In this document: positions 36,442 through 45,155 of the stretch, in pieces
Layout: every line of letters begins with the position of its first letter
How positions within the stretch are numbered: position 1 is the first letter of the stretch
Origin: a virus
Virus record (IMG/VR): IMGVR_UViG_3300023172_000011
Span: 54,643 to 118,642 of that record
Reading direction: 5' to 3' (one strand)
DNA length: 64,000 nt
Made by a program: the position numbers and the translations under genes
The notes under the pieces: model-generated
Seen by the model: only the letters and a program-made list of their open reading frames with translations
Databases searched by the model: none
Told to the model about the DNA's origin: nothing

Positions 36442-37463
36442 TAAAAGTAAACCCCATCATTTGGACAAATAACACAAGTATTTGGAAATGTTTCTTTAAT
36501 TATTTTTGCCTCTGGCATTTCACTCTCAACAAAAAATTTAGCAAACATTTTTTTGGCAATTTCTCCTTTATATTGACCAACAACAAAATGATGCCTTAAA
36601 TTACGTTCTTCTTCTCTCTCTGTTGGAAACATAATTAGCTTATTATAATTAAATCCATGTCTTTTAAGCCAAGCCTCCGTCACATCTCGATATCTTTCTA
36701 GTCTTCCAGTTACTAATGCCTTAGCTTTAAATAATTTGGGTATTCTCTCAAGATATGGCTCAACTGTTTCAAGCCATGCAATATGCTTTTCTTCATCGTT
36801 TAATATTTCAATTGGAACGTTCTTGCAAAATATACCGTCGATATCAAATAATGCGTGTTGGACATGCAGGCTGTTAAAAAAGTTCCATTCTAATATATGT
36901 GGATTCTCTAATATTTCCCCGTAATGATCTACATGATTAGTGCCAACAGATGTTGAGTAAGTAACGGCAAATATTGATTCCGGAAATAACTCCTTTATAT
37001 TTTTAGCGGCAAAACCAGAACTACTTGTATCGTCAATAAATATCAGGCAATCCCCAGATTGATTGAAATGCTCCATACGACATCCACCATATTCAGAAAA
37101 TGAAGAGAGTAAAACCAACTCTTTTCCATTAAAAGAATAAAGCGGAAGATTTAACTCAACCGCTATAATTGATGCTGTAATTAATCCTGACCTTGGCACA
37201 CCAACAATTCCGGATATATTATATTTCTTCAATTGTGGAATTAGCTTGGTTTTTGTTGTATTTATCAACGCATCAAGCGTTATTATCTTTCCAGATGGAG
37301 ATCTTTTTCTTTTTGTTTGTATTCCAAGATCAGATCTTTGTTTATATGCCTCTCTTTCTTCAGATGTAGCAGATTGACACCATTGCCAACTTGGTGGGTC
37401 TGCCGTCATTTCTTTATTGAAAAACTGGCAAAATCCGGGTCCGTCACAACAACATTCTTCCAT
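36441..37463 (-). CDS. Phosphoribosyltransferase-HAD phosphatase fusion
   Basis: A 340-residue two-domain enzyme. Residues 1-30 hold a Cys cluster (EECCCDGPGFCQFF ... WCQ). Residues about 60-205 form a type I PRTase, with GIVGVPRSGLITASIIAVEL and the PRPP loop CLIFIDDTSSSGFAAKNI. Residues about 206-340 form a HAD domain (ALFDIDGIFC, the DxDG motif; ALVTGRLERYRDVTEAWL, motif II). The pair would make and then dephosphorylate, or salvage, a nucleotide or sugar-phosphate intermediate. It lies between fibre genes and the sulfotransferase. The exact substrates are unknown. Confidence 0.75.
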   Translation of the reverse strand: MEECCCDGPGFCQFFNKEMTADPPSWQWCQSATSEEREAYKQRSDLGIQTKRKRSPSGKIITLDALINTTKTKLIPQLKKYNISGIVGVPRSGLITASIIAVELNLPLYSFNGKELVLLSSFSEYGGCRMEHFNQSGDCLIFIDDTSSSGFAAKNIKELFPESIFAVTYSTSVGTNHVDHYGEILENPHILEWNFFNSLHVQHALFDIDGIFCKNVPIEILNDEEKHIAWLETVEPYLERIPKLFKAKALVTGRLERYRDVTEAWLKRHGFNYNKLIMFPTEREEERNLRHHFVVGQYKGEIAKKMFAKFFVESEMPEAKIIKETFPNTCVICPNDGVYF

Positions 37464-37466
37464 ATA

Positions 37467-37958
37467 TTATCCTAGCATAAATTGTGAATTTAATTCCCTT
37501 GCAATAATATTTACATCTACTGAGGCACCATAAGCGTCATACTCATAATGGAGTGTATCTGGATCAACGTCGCCGCCAGATGCCGTATCAATGATATATT
37601 TTACCGTTACGGTGGCAGAACTTGCAGAAGATGAAGATATTGCTGTAATATCATATCTATACCATTGCTTAGCACCTCCAGTAGAGTTGTCAATATCATC
37701 ACCAATAATTAATTTATCGCCAATTTGAATTTTTGTAAGACCATCGGATGTGGCATTATCATAGACTAAAGTAACTGTATAAGTTGGACCAAATCCAGTA
37801 GAACTGCTAATATCCAAATTATATTCCGGCATAGCATCTGGATCGCCACTACCTCGCAATACATCAAATATTTGATAGTTATGAAAACCTAATGCTCTTA
37901 CTTCAGCATCCGTCATATACGACAATGGAGGTCTATGTGTATATGTTTGTTCCGGCAT
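37467..37958 (-). CDS. Small virion protein next to fibre genes
   Basis: A 163-residue polar beta-rich protein (TGFGPTYTVTLVYDNATSDG; SSSSASSATVTVKYIIDTAS). It lacks enzyme motifs and lies between the repeat fibre and the sugar cassette. A structural role is inferred from composition and position. Confidence 0.5.
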   Translation of the reverse strand: MPEQTYTHRPPLSYMTDAEVRALGFHNYQIFDVLRGSGDPDAMPEYNLDISSSTGFGPTYTVTLVYDNATSDGLTKIQIGDKLIIGDDIDNSTGGAKQWYRYDITAISSSSASSATVTVKYIIDTASGGDVDPDTLHYEYDAYGASVDVNIIARELNSQFMLG

Positions 37959-37967
37959 AATTTAATC

Positions 37968-38267
37968 CTAAACTTGTGGATCTGTAATATTTACACTTGT
38001 ATCAAGAGAATTAGCAGCCTGCTCTTTAGCAAGTCTCACCTCATAAGCGGAAACATTATCTGATAAAAACTTTCTAACCATTCGATTAGCAAATACTGAT
38101 TTAGATTCAGGATTTTCAATTAGTTCTGGATTTGATACTGGATCAGTAGGTAGAGATGAATTGAAATCCGGATTCTCTACTTGATCTGGTCTGCCATAAT
38201 TAGCTGCCACTGCATCCAAAACTCTTGTAATATCTTGATCTGCTATTTCTATTGAAAACTGTGCCAT
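37968..38267 (-). CDS. Small helical protein, fibre-associated
   Basis: A 99-residue protein starting MAQFSIEIADQDITRVLDAV, with a Pro/Asn-rich linker (NPDFNSSLPTDPVSNPEL) and a C-terminal helix (ANRMVRKFLSDNVSAYEVRL). It has a good ribosome site (AAGGG) and follows the long fibre gene by 17 bases. It may be a fibre assembly or attachment factor; this is inference. Confidence 0.5.
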   Translation of the reverse strand: MAQFSIEIADQDITRVLDAVAANYGRPDQVENPDFNSSLPTDPVSNPELIENPESKSVFANRMVRKFLSDNVSAYEVRLAKEQAANSLDTSVNITDPQV

Positions 38268-38284
38268 AATATAACCCTTTTAAA

Positions 38285-41200
38285 TTATAGATTGTATCCT
38301 ATTACAAAACCGTCATAATTTCCGGCTGAAGTACAAATAAATCCAAATACATCTGTTTTACCGCCAGTTGTAGTTAATGTTGGTACTAAGCCTCCCGGCC
38401 ACTTAATCGTACTGAACCAAGTTACTGTACGAGTGCCAGTCCCATCTTGAACTAACCTAATTACAAATCTTTGACCAACATCAGCATTAGATAGTGCTAA
38501 AGTCCTATTACCTCCAAGTGTAACTGTATGAGTATCAGCTTCATCAAGATCAAATGTAACTGTTGCTCCATCTGATTCGGTATTTAAAGCACCTTTAGCC
38601 GCCTTATTAAAATGCCAAGTTCTATCAGTTGTTACATCCGTTCCATTATCCGGGGCATAAAGAACATGATTGCCAGCCGCATAATCGTAAATAGCAAATC
38701 TTGACTGGTTCGCTTGAAGCCCAACCCTCCATTTTGTCACACTTGCTGTTCTTAAAGCTAAATCCGCCCAATCGGTTGTTCCGCCGCGATCAAGTTCCAC
38801 ATAGGCTTGACCATCACTATCAATTTCTACGCCAGCCCAGCCGTTTGTACCGGGAGTGACTGTTTTAGCTGTTATTTTTACGTTATCGCCAGCACCCTTT
38901 TGTAGTAGAAAATTACTCGTATCTGTAGTTGGATAGACTTTAGCTACAACCGTATCAGAACTATCAGTAGCTTCAAAAAAGCTCGCAGATTGTGAAGCTG
39001 CACCTTTAGCGGTTAAAGCTACATTTGTAGATAGACTTGCTTCACATTGAGCGTCTAAAATCTGATTTCCATTTAGATCTAAGTCACCTCCAAGCTGAGG
39101 GGTTGTGTCTTCAACTATATTAGAAAGATACCCAGCGGTAGAATGATCGCCCCATCCATAAGCAGTGTTCCAGTTTGTAGAATTGTCAGTAAGAATGCTA
39201 TATGTTCCAGCACTAGCACCTCTTAACATAATACCCTGAGAGCCAAAGTCTCCATCTACAACAACGTCAGCATGGGATGTCTCCGAAGTTAAGTATCCAG
39301 CACTAGCATGATCGCCCCAGCCATAAGCAGTATCCCACTGACCAACCTTTGCATCGGTTATGGTATAGGTTCCCATATCAATAATATTGCCATTTGCATC
39401 AAGTGTTCCACCAAGCTGCGGAGTTGTATCTTCCACAACATTAGAAATGCCGCCCCCTCCAGCACCGCTTTCCCACGGAACATTAACTACCAATTGATCA
39501 CTAGCATTTCTTTGTATGGAATAGGTTCTATTTGCTGTAGTCGTAACACTTTCTGCCGCAGTTGTTTGAGTTGTGCCATCTACAAGATTAATATCAAAAG
39601 TTGTGCCATTTAAAGTTATGCCGGTTCCAGCGGTATAGGTAGTATCAGTTACAGTCTCTGTCGCTGTCGCAATTCCAGTAACGTGACCATTACTATCAAG
39701 CAAAATGTCTTGAATATAGGTTCTACCACTATTGTCTGAAGAAGAGGCGGCAGAAATGGTTGGGTGTGCTGTAAGGTATCCAGCGTCGTTAACTGCCTTT
39801 GGCGTTAAGGCTTTATCTTGATCACTATTAATTGTATTAGTGAGAATTGTGATTCCACTGCCAGATGTAGTGGCGGTTAAAGCCTCAAAAACTGTACCAT
39901 TTAACTGTAAACCACTACCGGCAGTATAGGTAGTATCAGTATCTGTTACAGTTTCCGTCGCTGTTGCAATTCCAGTAACGTGACCATTACTATCAAGCAA
40001 GATATCTTGAATATAGGTTCTTCCAGAATTATCGCTACTGCTTGCAGCAGAGATAGATGGATGTGCAATTAAATATCCAGCATCATTATTCAATAAAGAG
40101 ACATTATCGCCAGATTGTATTACCGTATTGTCAATATTGAATTCTGTACCAACAAGAGTTAATCCCGTACCAGCGGTGTAGGTAGTATCTGTATCAACGA
40201 CAGTTTCTGTCGCGGTTGCGATTCCTGTTACGTGACCATTAGAATCTAAAAGAATATCCTGAATATAAGTTCTTCCAGAGTTGTCGCTGCTTGAAGCTGC
40301 GGAAATGCTTGGATGTGCTGTAAGATATCCAGCATCATTAACTGCTTTAGGCGTTAGAGCTTTATCTTCATCACCATTTATAGTATTAGTTAATGTAGTT
40401 ATACCAGAACTGGAAGTAGTTGCCGTTAAAGCATTAAGTGTGACATCTCCAGTAGTTCCACCACCAGATAAACCACTTCCAGCATATACAGCAGTAATAT
40501 CTCCACCACCACCACCACCACCACCACCTCCAGTACCACTTTCCCAAGGAACATTGACAACTAGGTTATCACTACCATCTACTTGAATAGCATAAGTTCT
40601 ATTGGCAGTAGATGTAACACTTTCAGCAGCAGTTGTTTGCACTGTTGCATTAACGTTGGCGTCAAATGTTGTACCATTTAATGTCAAGCCAGTTCCAGCC
40701 GTATATGTGGTATCAGTATCTGTTACAGTTTCTGTAGCCGTTGTTATTCCAGTAACGTGACCATTACTGTCAAGCAAGATGTCTTGGATGTAAGTACGTC
40801 CAGAATTATCGCTACTGCTTGCGGCAGAGATAGATGGATGTGCTGTTAAATAGCTTTGCAAGTCTACAATCTGTGATTCAGTAATTCTTATTGCACCAGA
40901 ATGTTGAACAACTGATGATTCAGTAATGTTAGCGTCTGGTACATCTGCCCATGTTACATTTGCCGTTAAATCGTTAAGCTCTGTATTAATATATCCAGAA
41001 TCATTAACTAATAAACTAATATTATCGCCTGATTGCACCACAGTATCGTCAATGTTAAATTCTGTACCAACAAGAGTTAGTCCAGTTCCTGCGGTATATG
41101 TTGTATCTGTATCAACAACTGTTTCTGTAGCAGTAGAAATGCCGGTAATATGACCATTGCTGTCAAGTAAAATGTCTTGGATATAGGTTCTACCACTATT

Positions 41201-43165
41201 GTCTGAAGAAGAAGCGGCAGAAATGGCTGGGTGTGCTGTAAGGTATCCAGCGTCGTTAACTGCCTTTGGTGTTAGTGCTTTAGTTTCTGTAGAATCAATA
41301 GTATTAGTTAGTGTTGTTATGCCGGAACTCGAAGTAGTTGCTGTCAGGGCGTTGAAAGTCCTGTTAGAAGAAATATCTCCACCGCCAGATAATCCAGAGC
41401 CAGCAGTAAATGTAACAGATGTATGATCAATATGTTCGTTTGCCACAAAATTGTTCAAAGAATCATGATCTACGGCACCATAATCAACATCTATACTAAC
41501 ACTGCCGCCAAGAGTAACACTTCCACCATTTGACAATCCTGTGCCAGCAGTTATTGTTACTGACGAGTTTGCCAGTTGGTCATTGGCAACAGTACCTTGT
41601 AACAAACTTGTATCTACACCGCTAATATTAAACTCAGTACCAGATAGTAGTAATCCAGTTCCAGCCGAATATGTTGTATCTGTTACTGTTTCTGCGGCTG
41701 TCGCAATTCCAGTAACATGTCCATTACTATCCAACAAAATATCTTGGATATAAGTACGTCCAGAATTATCAGAAGAACTTGCTGCGGAAATACTTGGATG
41801 TGCAATTAGATATCCAGCGTCGTTAGTAAACATACTAACATTATCGCCAGATGTAGCTACTTGCTTGTTATCTACATATAGAATAGAATTACCGCTATCA
41901 TATACAAAATCTGAAACAGTTGTTACACCACCAGCATTAGTATCTGCGATATATGTAACAAAAGGGACGCCGCTTTGATTTAATGCTGTAACAGATTTTA
42001 AGTCGCCGCCAGATAATTTTCTTTTACCAATATTGACAAAAATACTGCCATTGCTTTCATGCGATACAACAACTCGTCCTAATGAAACACTATAGTAAGG
42101 AATGCCGGGATCAGCATTTACATATTCACCAGATGTAACCGATAAGAATAATTCATCACCGTCATTCATTCCGCCATTAGTATCAACGCCTCTCACCAAA
42201 CCAAAAGTAGAAATATATCCAAAAGAATTTGACTCAATTGTATGGGTTGCAAAACCGGCGACCTGTGAATTTTCTTCAGAATCTGCTGAAGCTAAGACAA
42301 TTGTTGGAGCGGCATTGCCATGTGATCCGTCAAGTCTAACTACAGAACCATTTGGTATATCATCTGGCGTTTCGTTTCTAACTCTTATGTATAATTCTTG
42401 CCCAATCTGCAAAGATACATCCGGCTCATCATTAAACATTGTGATAGTGTGGTTTTCACTATCGTAAAATAGTCTACCTTCTAAATGTGGAGGTTGTGAC
42501 CCATCTCCTAATAATGTCATGTCAAAAGTGTCAAAATAACCACTTGTAGCTGTTACATTTCCGCTGGTAAAAATAGAGTTAGTTGTATTTGACCCGCGAT
42601 CTGTTACTGTTTGTAAAGTATCACTTTCTGCCGTTAAATATCCAGCGTCATTATTCAATAAGCTAATATTATCTCCAGACTGTAATACAGTATTATCAAT
42701 ATTGAATTCTGTTCCAGATAATTCTAAGCCTGTGCCAGCAGTATATGTGCCTCCTCCTCCCCCTCCTCCAACTCCTGAGCCATTAAAGTATAAAGCTCCA
42801 CCTACATTATATAACCTATTTGTTGTAGATGATGGAGCACCCTGTGTTAAAGTTAGACCTCTATCAGAGTAGATTGTAACGCCACTGCCATACTTATTTA
42901 TTGAGATAAATCCACTAGCGTCGGCATCTATTAGTGGTAGTCCACTAATGTTAGAAACACTAAATATAGTGCCACTAGAGAGATTATCCGTAATTGAAAG
43001 TAATCTTCCTTGCGTGCCATCAAAAACTAAAGCAGTGCCAGAACCTGTTGCACTTTCATAGGAACTCAAAACATTCAATTCAATTGGCGTGTCGTCTGTT
43101 CCGCTGCCACGAAATAGTATTTGTGGCTCTCCACTGCCCGGAGTTATTCTAATGTCTTGGGTCAT
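38285..43165 (-). CDS. Long repeat-containing tail fibre
   Basis: A 1626-residue fibre. Near the N-terminus is the short motif LYNVGGALYFNGSG, also present in the fibre gene upstream. Residues about 450-1170 hold six copies of a 40-residue unit (ISAASSSDNSGRTYIQDILL ...) separated by variable linkers of the type TYTAGTGL. A polyglycine run sits near residue 883. The C-terminus is a compact beta domain (HTVTLGGNRTLALSNADVGQ) like those that trimerise phage fibres. No chaperone peptidase is visible. It would form the host-recognition fibre, probably a beta-helical trimer. Confidence 0.8.
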   Translation of the reverse strand: MTQDIRITPGSGEPQILFRGSGTDDTPIELNVLSSYESATGSGTALVFDGTQGRLLSITDNLSSGTIFSVSNISGLPLIDADASGFISINKYGSGVTIYSDRGLTLTQGAPSSTTNRLYNVGGALYFNGSGVGGGGGGGTYTAGTGLELSGTEFNIDNTVLQSGDNISLLNNDAGYLTAESDTLQTVTDRGSNTTNSIFTSGNVTATSGYFDTFDMTLLGDGSQPPHLEGRLFYDSENHTITMFNDEPDVSLQIGQELYIRVRNETPDDIPNGSVVRLDGSHGNAAPTIVLASADSEENSQVAGFATHTIESNSFGYISTFGLVRGVDTNGGMNDGDELFLSVTSGEYVNADPGIPYYSVSLGRVVVSHESNGSIFVNIGKRKLSGGDLKSVTALNQSGVPFVTYIADTNAGGVTTVSDFVYDSGNSILYVDNKQVATSGDNVSMFTNDAGYLIAHPSISAASSSDNSGRTYIQDILLDSNGHVTGIATAAETVTDTTYSAGTGLLLSGTEFNISGVDTSLLQGTVANDQLANSSVTITAGTGLSNGGSVTLGGSVSIDVDYGAVDHDSLNNFVANEHIDHTSVTFTAGSGLSGGGDISSNRTFNALTATTSSSGITTLTNTIDSTETKALTPKAVNDAGYLTAHPAISAASSSDNSGRTYIQDILLDSNGHITGISTATETVVDTDTTYTAGTGLTLVGTEFNIDDTVVQSGDNISLLVNDSGYINTELNDLTANVTWADVPDANITESSVVQHSGAIRITESQIVDLQSYLTAHPSISAASSSDNSGRTYIQDILLDSNGHVTGITTATETVTDTDTTYTAGTGLTLNGTTFDANVNATVQTTAAESVTSTANRTYAIQVDGSDNLVVNVPWESGTGGGGGGGGGGDITAVYAGSGLSGGGTTGDVTLNALTATTSSSGITTLTNTINGDEDKALTPKAVNDAGYLTAHPSISAASSSDNSGRTYIQDILLDSNGHVTGIATATETVVDTDTTYTAGTGLTLVGTEFNIDNTVIQSGDNVSLLNNDAGYLIAHPSISAASSSDNSGRTYIQDILLDSNGHVTGIATATETVTDTDTTYTAGSGLQLNGTVFEALTATTSGSGITILTNTINSDQDKALTPKAVNDAGYLTAHPTISAASSSDNSGRTYIQDILLDSNGHVTGIATATETVTDTTYTAGTGITLNGTTFDINLVDGTTQTTAAESVTTTANRTYSIQRNASDQLVVNVPWESGAGGGGISNVVEDTTPQLGGTLDANGNIIDMGTYTITDAKVGQWDTAYGWGDHASAGYLTSETSHADVVVDGDFGSQGIMLRGASAGTYSILTDNSTNWNTAYGWGDHSTAGYLSNIVEDTTPQLGGDLDLNGNQILDAQCEASLSTNVALTAKGAASQSASFFEATDSSDTVVAKVYPTTDTSNFLLQKGAGDNVKITAKTVTPGTNGWAGVEIDSDGQAYVELDRGGTTDWADLALRTASVTKWRVGLQANQSRFAIYDYAAGNHVLYAPDNGTDVTTDRTWHFNKAAKGALNTESDGATVTFDLDEADTHTVTLGGNRTLALSNADVGQRFVIRLVQDGTGTRTVTWFSTIKWPGGLVPTLTTTGGKTDVFGFICTSAGNYDGFVIGYNL
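39648..41805 (-). repeat. Six dispersed fibre repeats
   Basis: Six copies of a near-identical 120-bp unit inside the fibre gene, at about 39648, 39946, 40198, 40723, 41117 and 41683 on the plus strand. Each codes the same 40-residue segment ending in SNGHVTGI plus an ETV linker. The units are nearly the same at the protein level but differ at many third positions, which indicates old duplication under protein-level constraint. Confidence 0.8.
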
Positions 43166-43176
43166 AATTCAAATCC

Positions 43177-43920
43177 CTATGTATATCTAGATTTTAATTC
43201 TGAATAACTTTTTAATATTTCACTATAAGTAAGCACTCTATCGTACAGTGAACATTGTGCAATTTTTCCATTAAATGGACATGCCGGATAAGTACTGCCA
43301 AATGTATATAACGATGTACCCAAAGACACCGCTGATGCACTGGACGAAAAGGCACCAAAGCTAGTCGAGGTTATAGTAGTTAATGATTCTTGAACACCGT
43401 TAATAAATATTTTAAAGTCACTATTTTGTCTTGTAGCAACTAAATGCGTCCATTCTGTATTCCAACTGTTCTGTATGGTATACACCCTATTTCTAACACT
43501 TCCCGCAATTAACAACGACCCTATTCTGCCAACATAACCAGAATCGTTAGAAAAATAAATTAACCCGCGAATATTATTATTGAGATAAATGTCAAATAGA
43601 GCTTGACATGTTGATGATGAACTGTTAAAAGTAGAGTTTAGCTTAAACCAAACAACAAGGCTTGCTGTATCAGACAATGTAGCGGCTAGCGATGTTGGTA
43701 AAGTAATATAGTCATTTGTGCCATCTAACGCAATCGCCCCTAACTTGTCATTACTAAAGGTTGCACCATTTACGAGAGTATTGGACTGATTGTTAATCAT
43801 GTCATTCCAGTTTGTGCCTGCTCCGGGATAACTGGTAATATTTCCCGCATCCAATGAGAATGCTAAACCATTCAATGGTATTTGGGGATGATATAACGTA
43901 TTACCAATAGTAAGTCCCAT
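43177..43920 (-). CDS. LamG-type lectin domain protein
   Basis: A 247-residue protein with a concanavalin/laminin-G-like fold. GLAFSLDAGNITSYPGAG, the strand ALDGTNDYITLPTSLAATLS, the central SLVVWFKLNS and the distal HLVATRQNSDFKIFINGVQE follow the standard strand order of Laminin_G_3 domains. Such domains bind glycans and are common on fibres or capsids. It is followed 11 bases later by the long fibre gene, so it could help binding to surface sugars. Confidence 0.75.
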   Translation of the reverse strand: MGLTIGNTLYHPQIPLNGLAFSLDAGNITSYPGAGTNWNDMINNQSNTLVNGATFSNDKLGAIALDGTNDYITLPTSLAATLSDTASLVVWFKLNSTFNSSSSTCQALFDIYLNNNIRGLIYFSNDSGYVGRIGSLLIAGSVRNRVYTIQNSWNTEWTHLVATRQNSDFKIFINGVQESLTTITSTSFGAFSSSASAVSLGTSLYTFGSTYPACPFNGKIAQCSLYDRVLTYSEILKSYSELKSRYT

Positions 43921-44202
43921 TTAAGCTCCAAACATGTCCCGCGTCCATTCTGGTGTAGCCAGAATAGCATGAATTTCAGATAAAATAAGTAAGCCAGTAT
44001 GGCTTGGACAGTCTGTAATACAATTCGGGCAGCATTCACAATCTGCCGGATCATGATCACAAGTACAATCATACTTGACAAACGTTTTTGTTCCATCTAC
44101 ACTGTATCGTAATGTGTCGATAGATGTTTCACGCACTTTGCTAAAGTCTATCAAACTGGCATCATCGGATGATATAATTGAGAATCTTCTTTTTTCAAAC
44201 AT
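43921..44202 (-). CDS. Small Cys-rich protein
   Basis: A 93-residue protein with eight Cys in a 30-residue stretch (YDCTCDHDPADCECCPNC ... DCP), suggesting metal binding, flanked by short helices. It is coupled by overlap to the gene upstream and abuts the LamG gene. The Cys pattern resembles the CxC design in the giant Cys-rich tail protein of the same phage. Confidence 0.6.
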   Translation of the reverse strand: MFEKRRFSIISSDDASLIDFSKVRETSIDTLRYSVDGTKTFVKYDCTCDHDPADCECCPNCITDCPSHTGLLILSEIHAILATPEWTRDMFGA

Positions 44203-45065
44203 TAATACTCAACCTCCAATTTTGGTACATCTTTTCTTTCAGCATAAACAATGTAAGAGCCGCAAAACTTCTTACTAAGCTCGACATACTTATTATTAGC
44301 TTTAATAACATATGGCTGTATAAAGTAAAATTTACTAGGGGTTAAGTGAACAGTAATACTATCTTCATTTACAAGATTGCACCAATATTCCGGAAGATCT
44401 ATTCTATTACAGTCTAACTTACCTCTGTAGTAAACTCCATTCTCTGGACCTTCAAGACAGGCGTATTGAAGTTTGCTACCTTCTTTTAATGGATGGTTAA
44501 TAAGAAAAGATTTTGTTGTGGCTGCAATATGACCACCAACGGTTAATGTGGTAGATCCACTATTCCAAGTAAATCCAGAATCAGAAGCTGGCTTATTATC
44601 TGATCCATAATATAAAATTTGATTGCTAGGACCAGATAAGGCAATTGGTGTTCCGTCAAAGTACAGTCCACCATTTAAATTATATAAAGCATTGGCTGTG
44701 GTTGGAGGTGTGCCAGATTCAATAATTATACCAGATGAGCCAACAATCACTTGATCATTAGCGTCTTGATAAACACTTCTTTCTGCCGGATATACTATAA
44801 AAACAAAACTCTGTCCGCTAAGATTTAGTTTAGCATTAGAGTTTGAGCTAGATAAAATTGTATCTCTAGTTAAGGTATCAGAAGAGTACGTTCCAATACC
44901 AACTTCCCATGCATCTTGATTGACAATGGTATAATATGTAGTATCACTATTAGATAGTGCTGAACTAAAAGATTGATAACCAGCTATAGCACCACGTAGC
45001 GTTATTGTACCAGTGCCAGTTGTCAATGACGATTCTTTGACACGATTGGCAAGTGTTAATGGCAT
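44202..45065 (-). CDS. Fibre protein with C-terminal EGPENGVYYRG domain
   Basis: A 287-residue fibre-like protein. The N-terminal half is beta-rich. The middle has LYNLNGGLYFDGTPIAL, shared with the long fibre. The C-terminal 100 residues begin KSFLINHPLKEGSKLQYACL, then EGPENGVYYRGKLDCNRIDL, a domain I recognise from phage fibre ends. It may act in trimerisation or receptor contact. It follows the capsid terminator, so it is probably transcribed at a lower level or from read-through. Confidence 0.6.
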   Translation of the reverse strand: MPLTLANRVKESSLTTGTGTITLRGAIAGYQSFSSALSNSDTTYYTIVNQDAWEVGIGTYSSDTLTRDTILSSSNSNAKLNLSGQSFVFIVYPAERSVYQDANDQVIVGSSGIIIESGTPPTTANALYNLNGGLYFDGTPIALSGPSNQILYYGSDNKPASDSGFTWNSGSTTLTVGGHIAATTKSFLINHPLKEGSKLQYACLEGPENGVYYRGKLDCNRIDLPEYWCNLVNEDSITVHLTPSKFYFIQPYVIKANNKYVELSKKFCGSYIVYAERKDVPKLEVEY

Positions 45066-45096
45066 TGGCTTGTATCCTATGGTGAATTCTTACAAC

Positions 45097-45133
45097 AAAA
45101 AAGGGGAGGAGGAGTAAAATACCCCCACTCCCC
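45097..45133 (-). terminator. Intrinsic terminator after the major capsid gene
   Basis: On the minus strand a hairpin with arms GGGGAG / CTCCCC, extended by imperfect pairs and a loop near ATTTT, runs into TTTTTTGTTG. It lies 22 bases past the capsid stop and would limit transcription into the fibre genes. Confidence 0.8.
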
Positions 45134-45155
45134 TGAAACTCACAGAGTTAATTTC

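Noticed and set aside
36736-36924. Plus-strand ORF opposite the PRTase-HAD gene
   Set aside because: No ribosome site and opposite to a clear enzyme frame.
38285-43165. CRISPR array from the regularly spaced repeats
   Set aside because: The repeats are 120 bp, in frame and code protein segments of a fibre; spacers are irregular.
45061-45090. A late promoter before the 44202 fibre gene
   Set aside because: The sequence there (CCATAGGATACA on the minus strand) lacks the GTATA core shared by the other sites.
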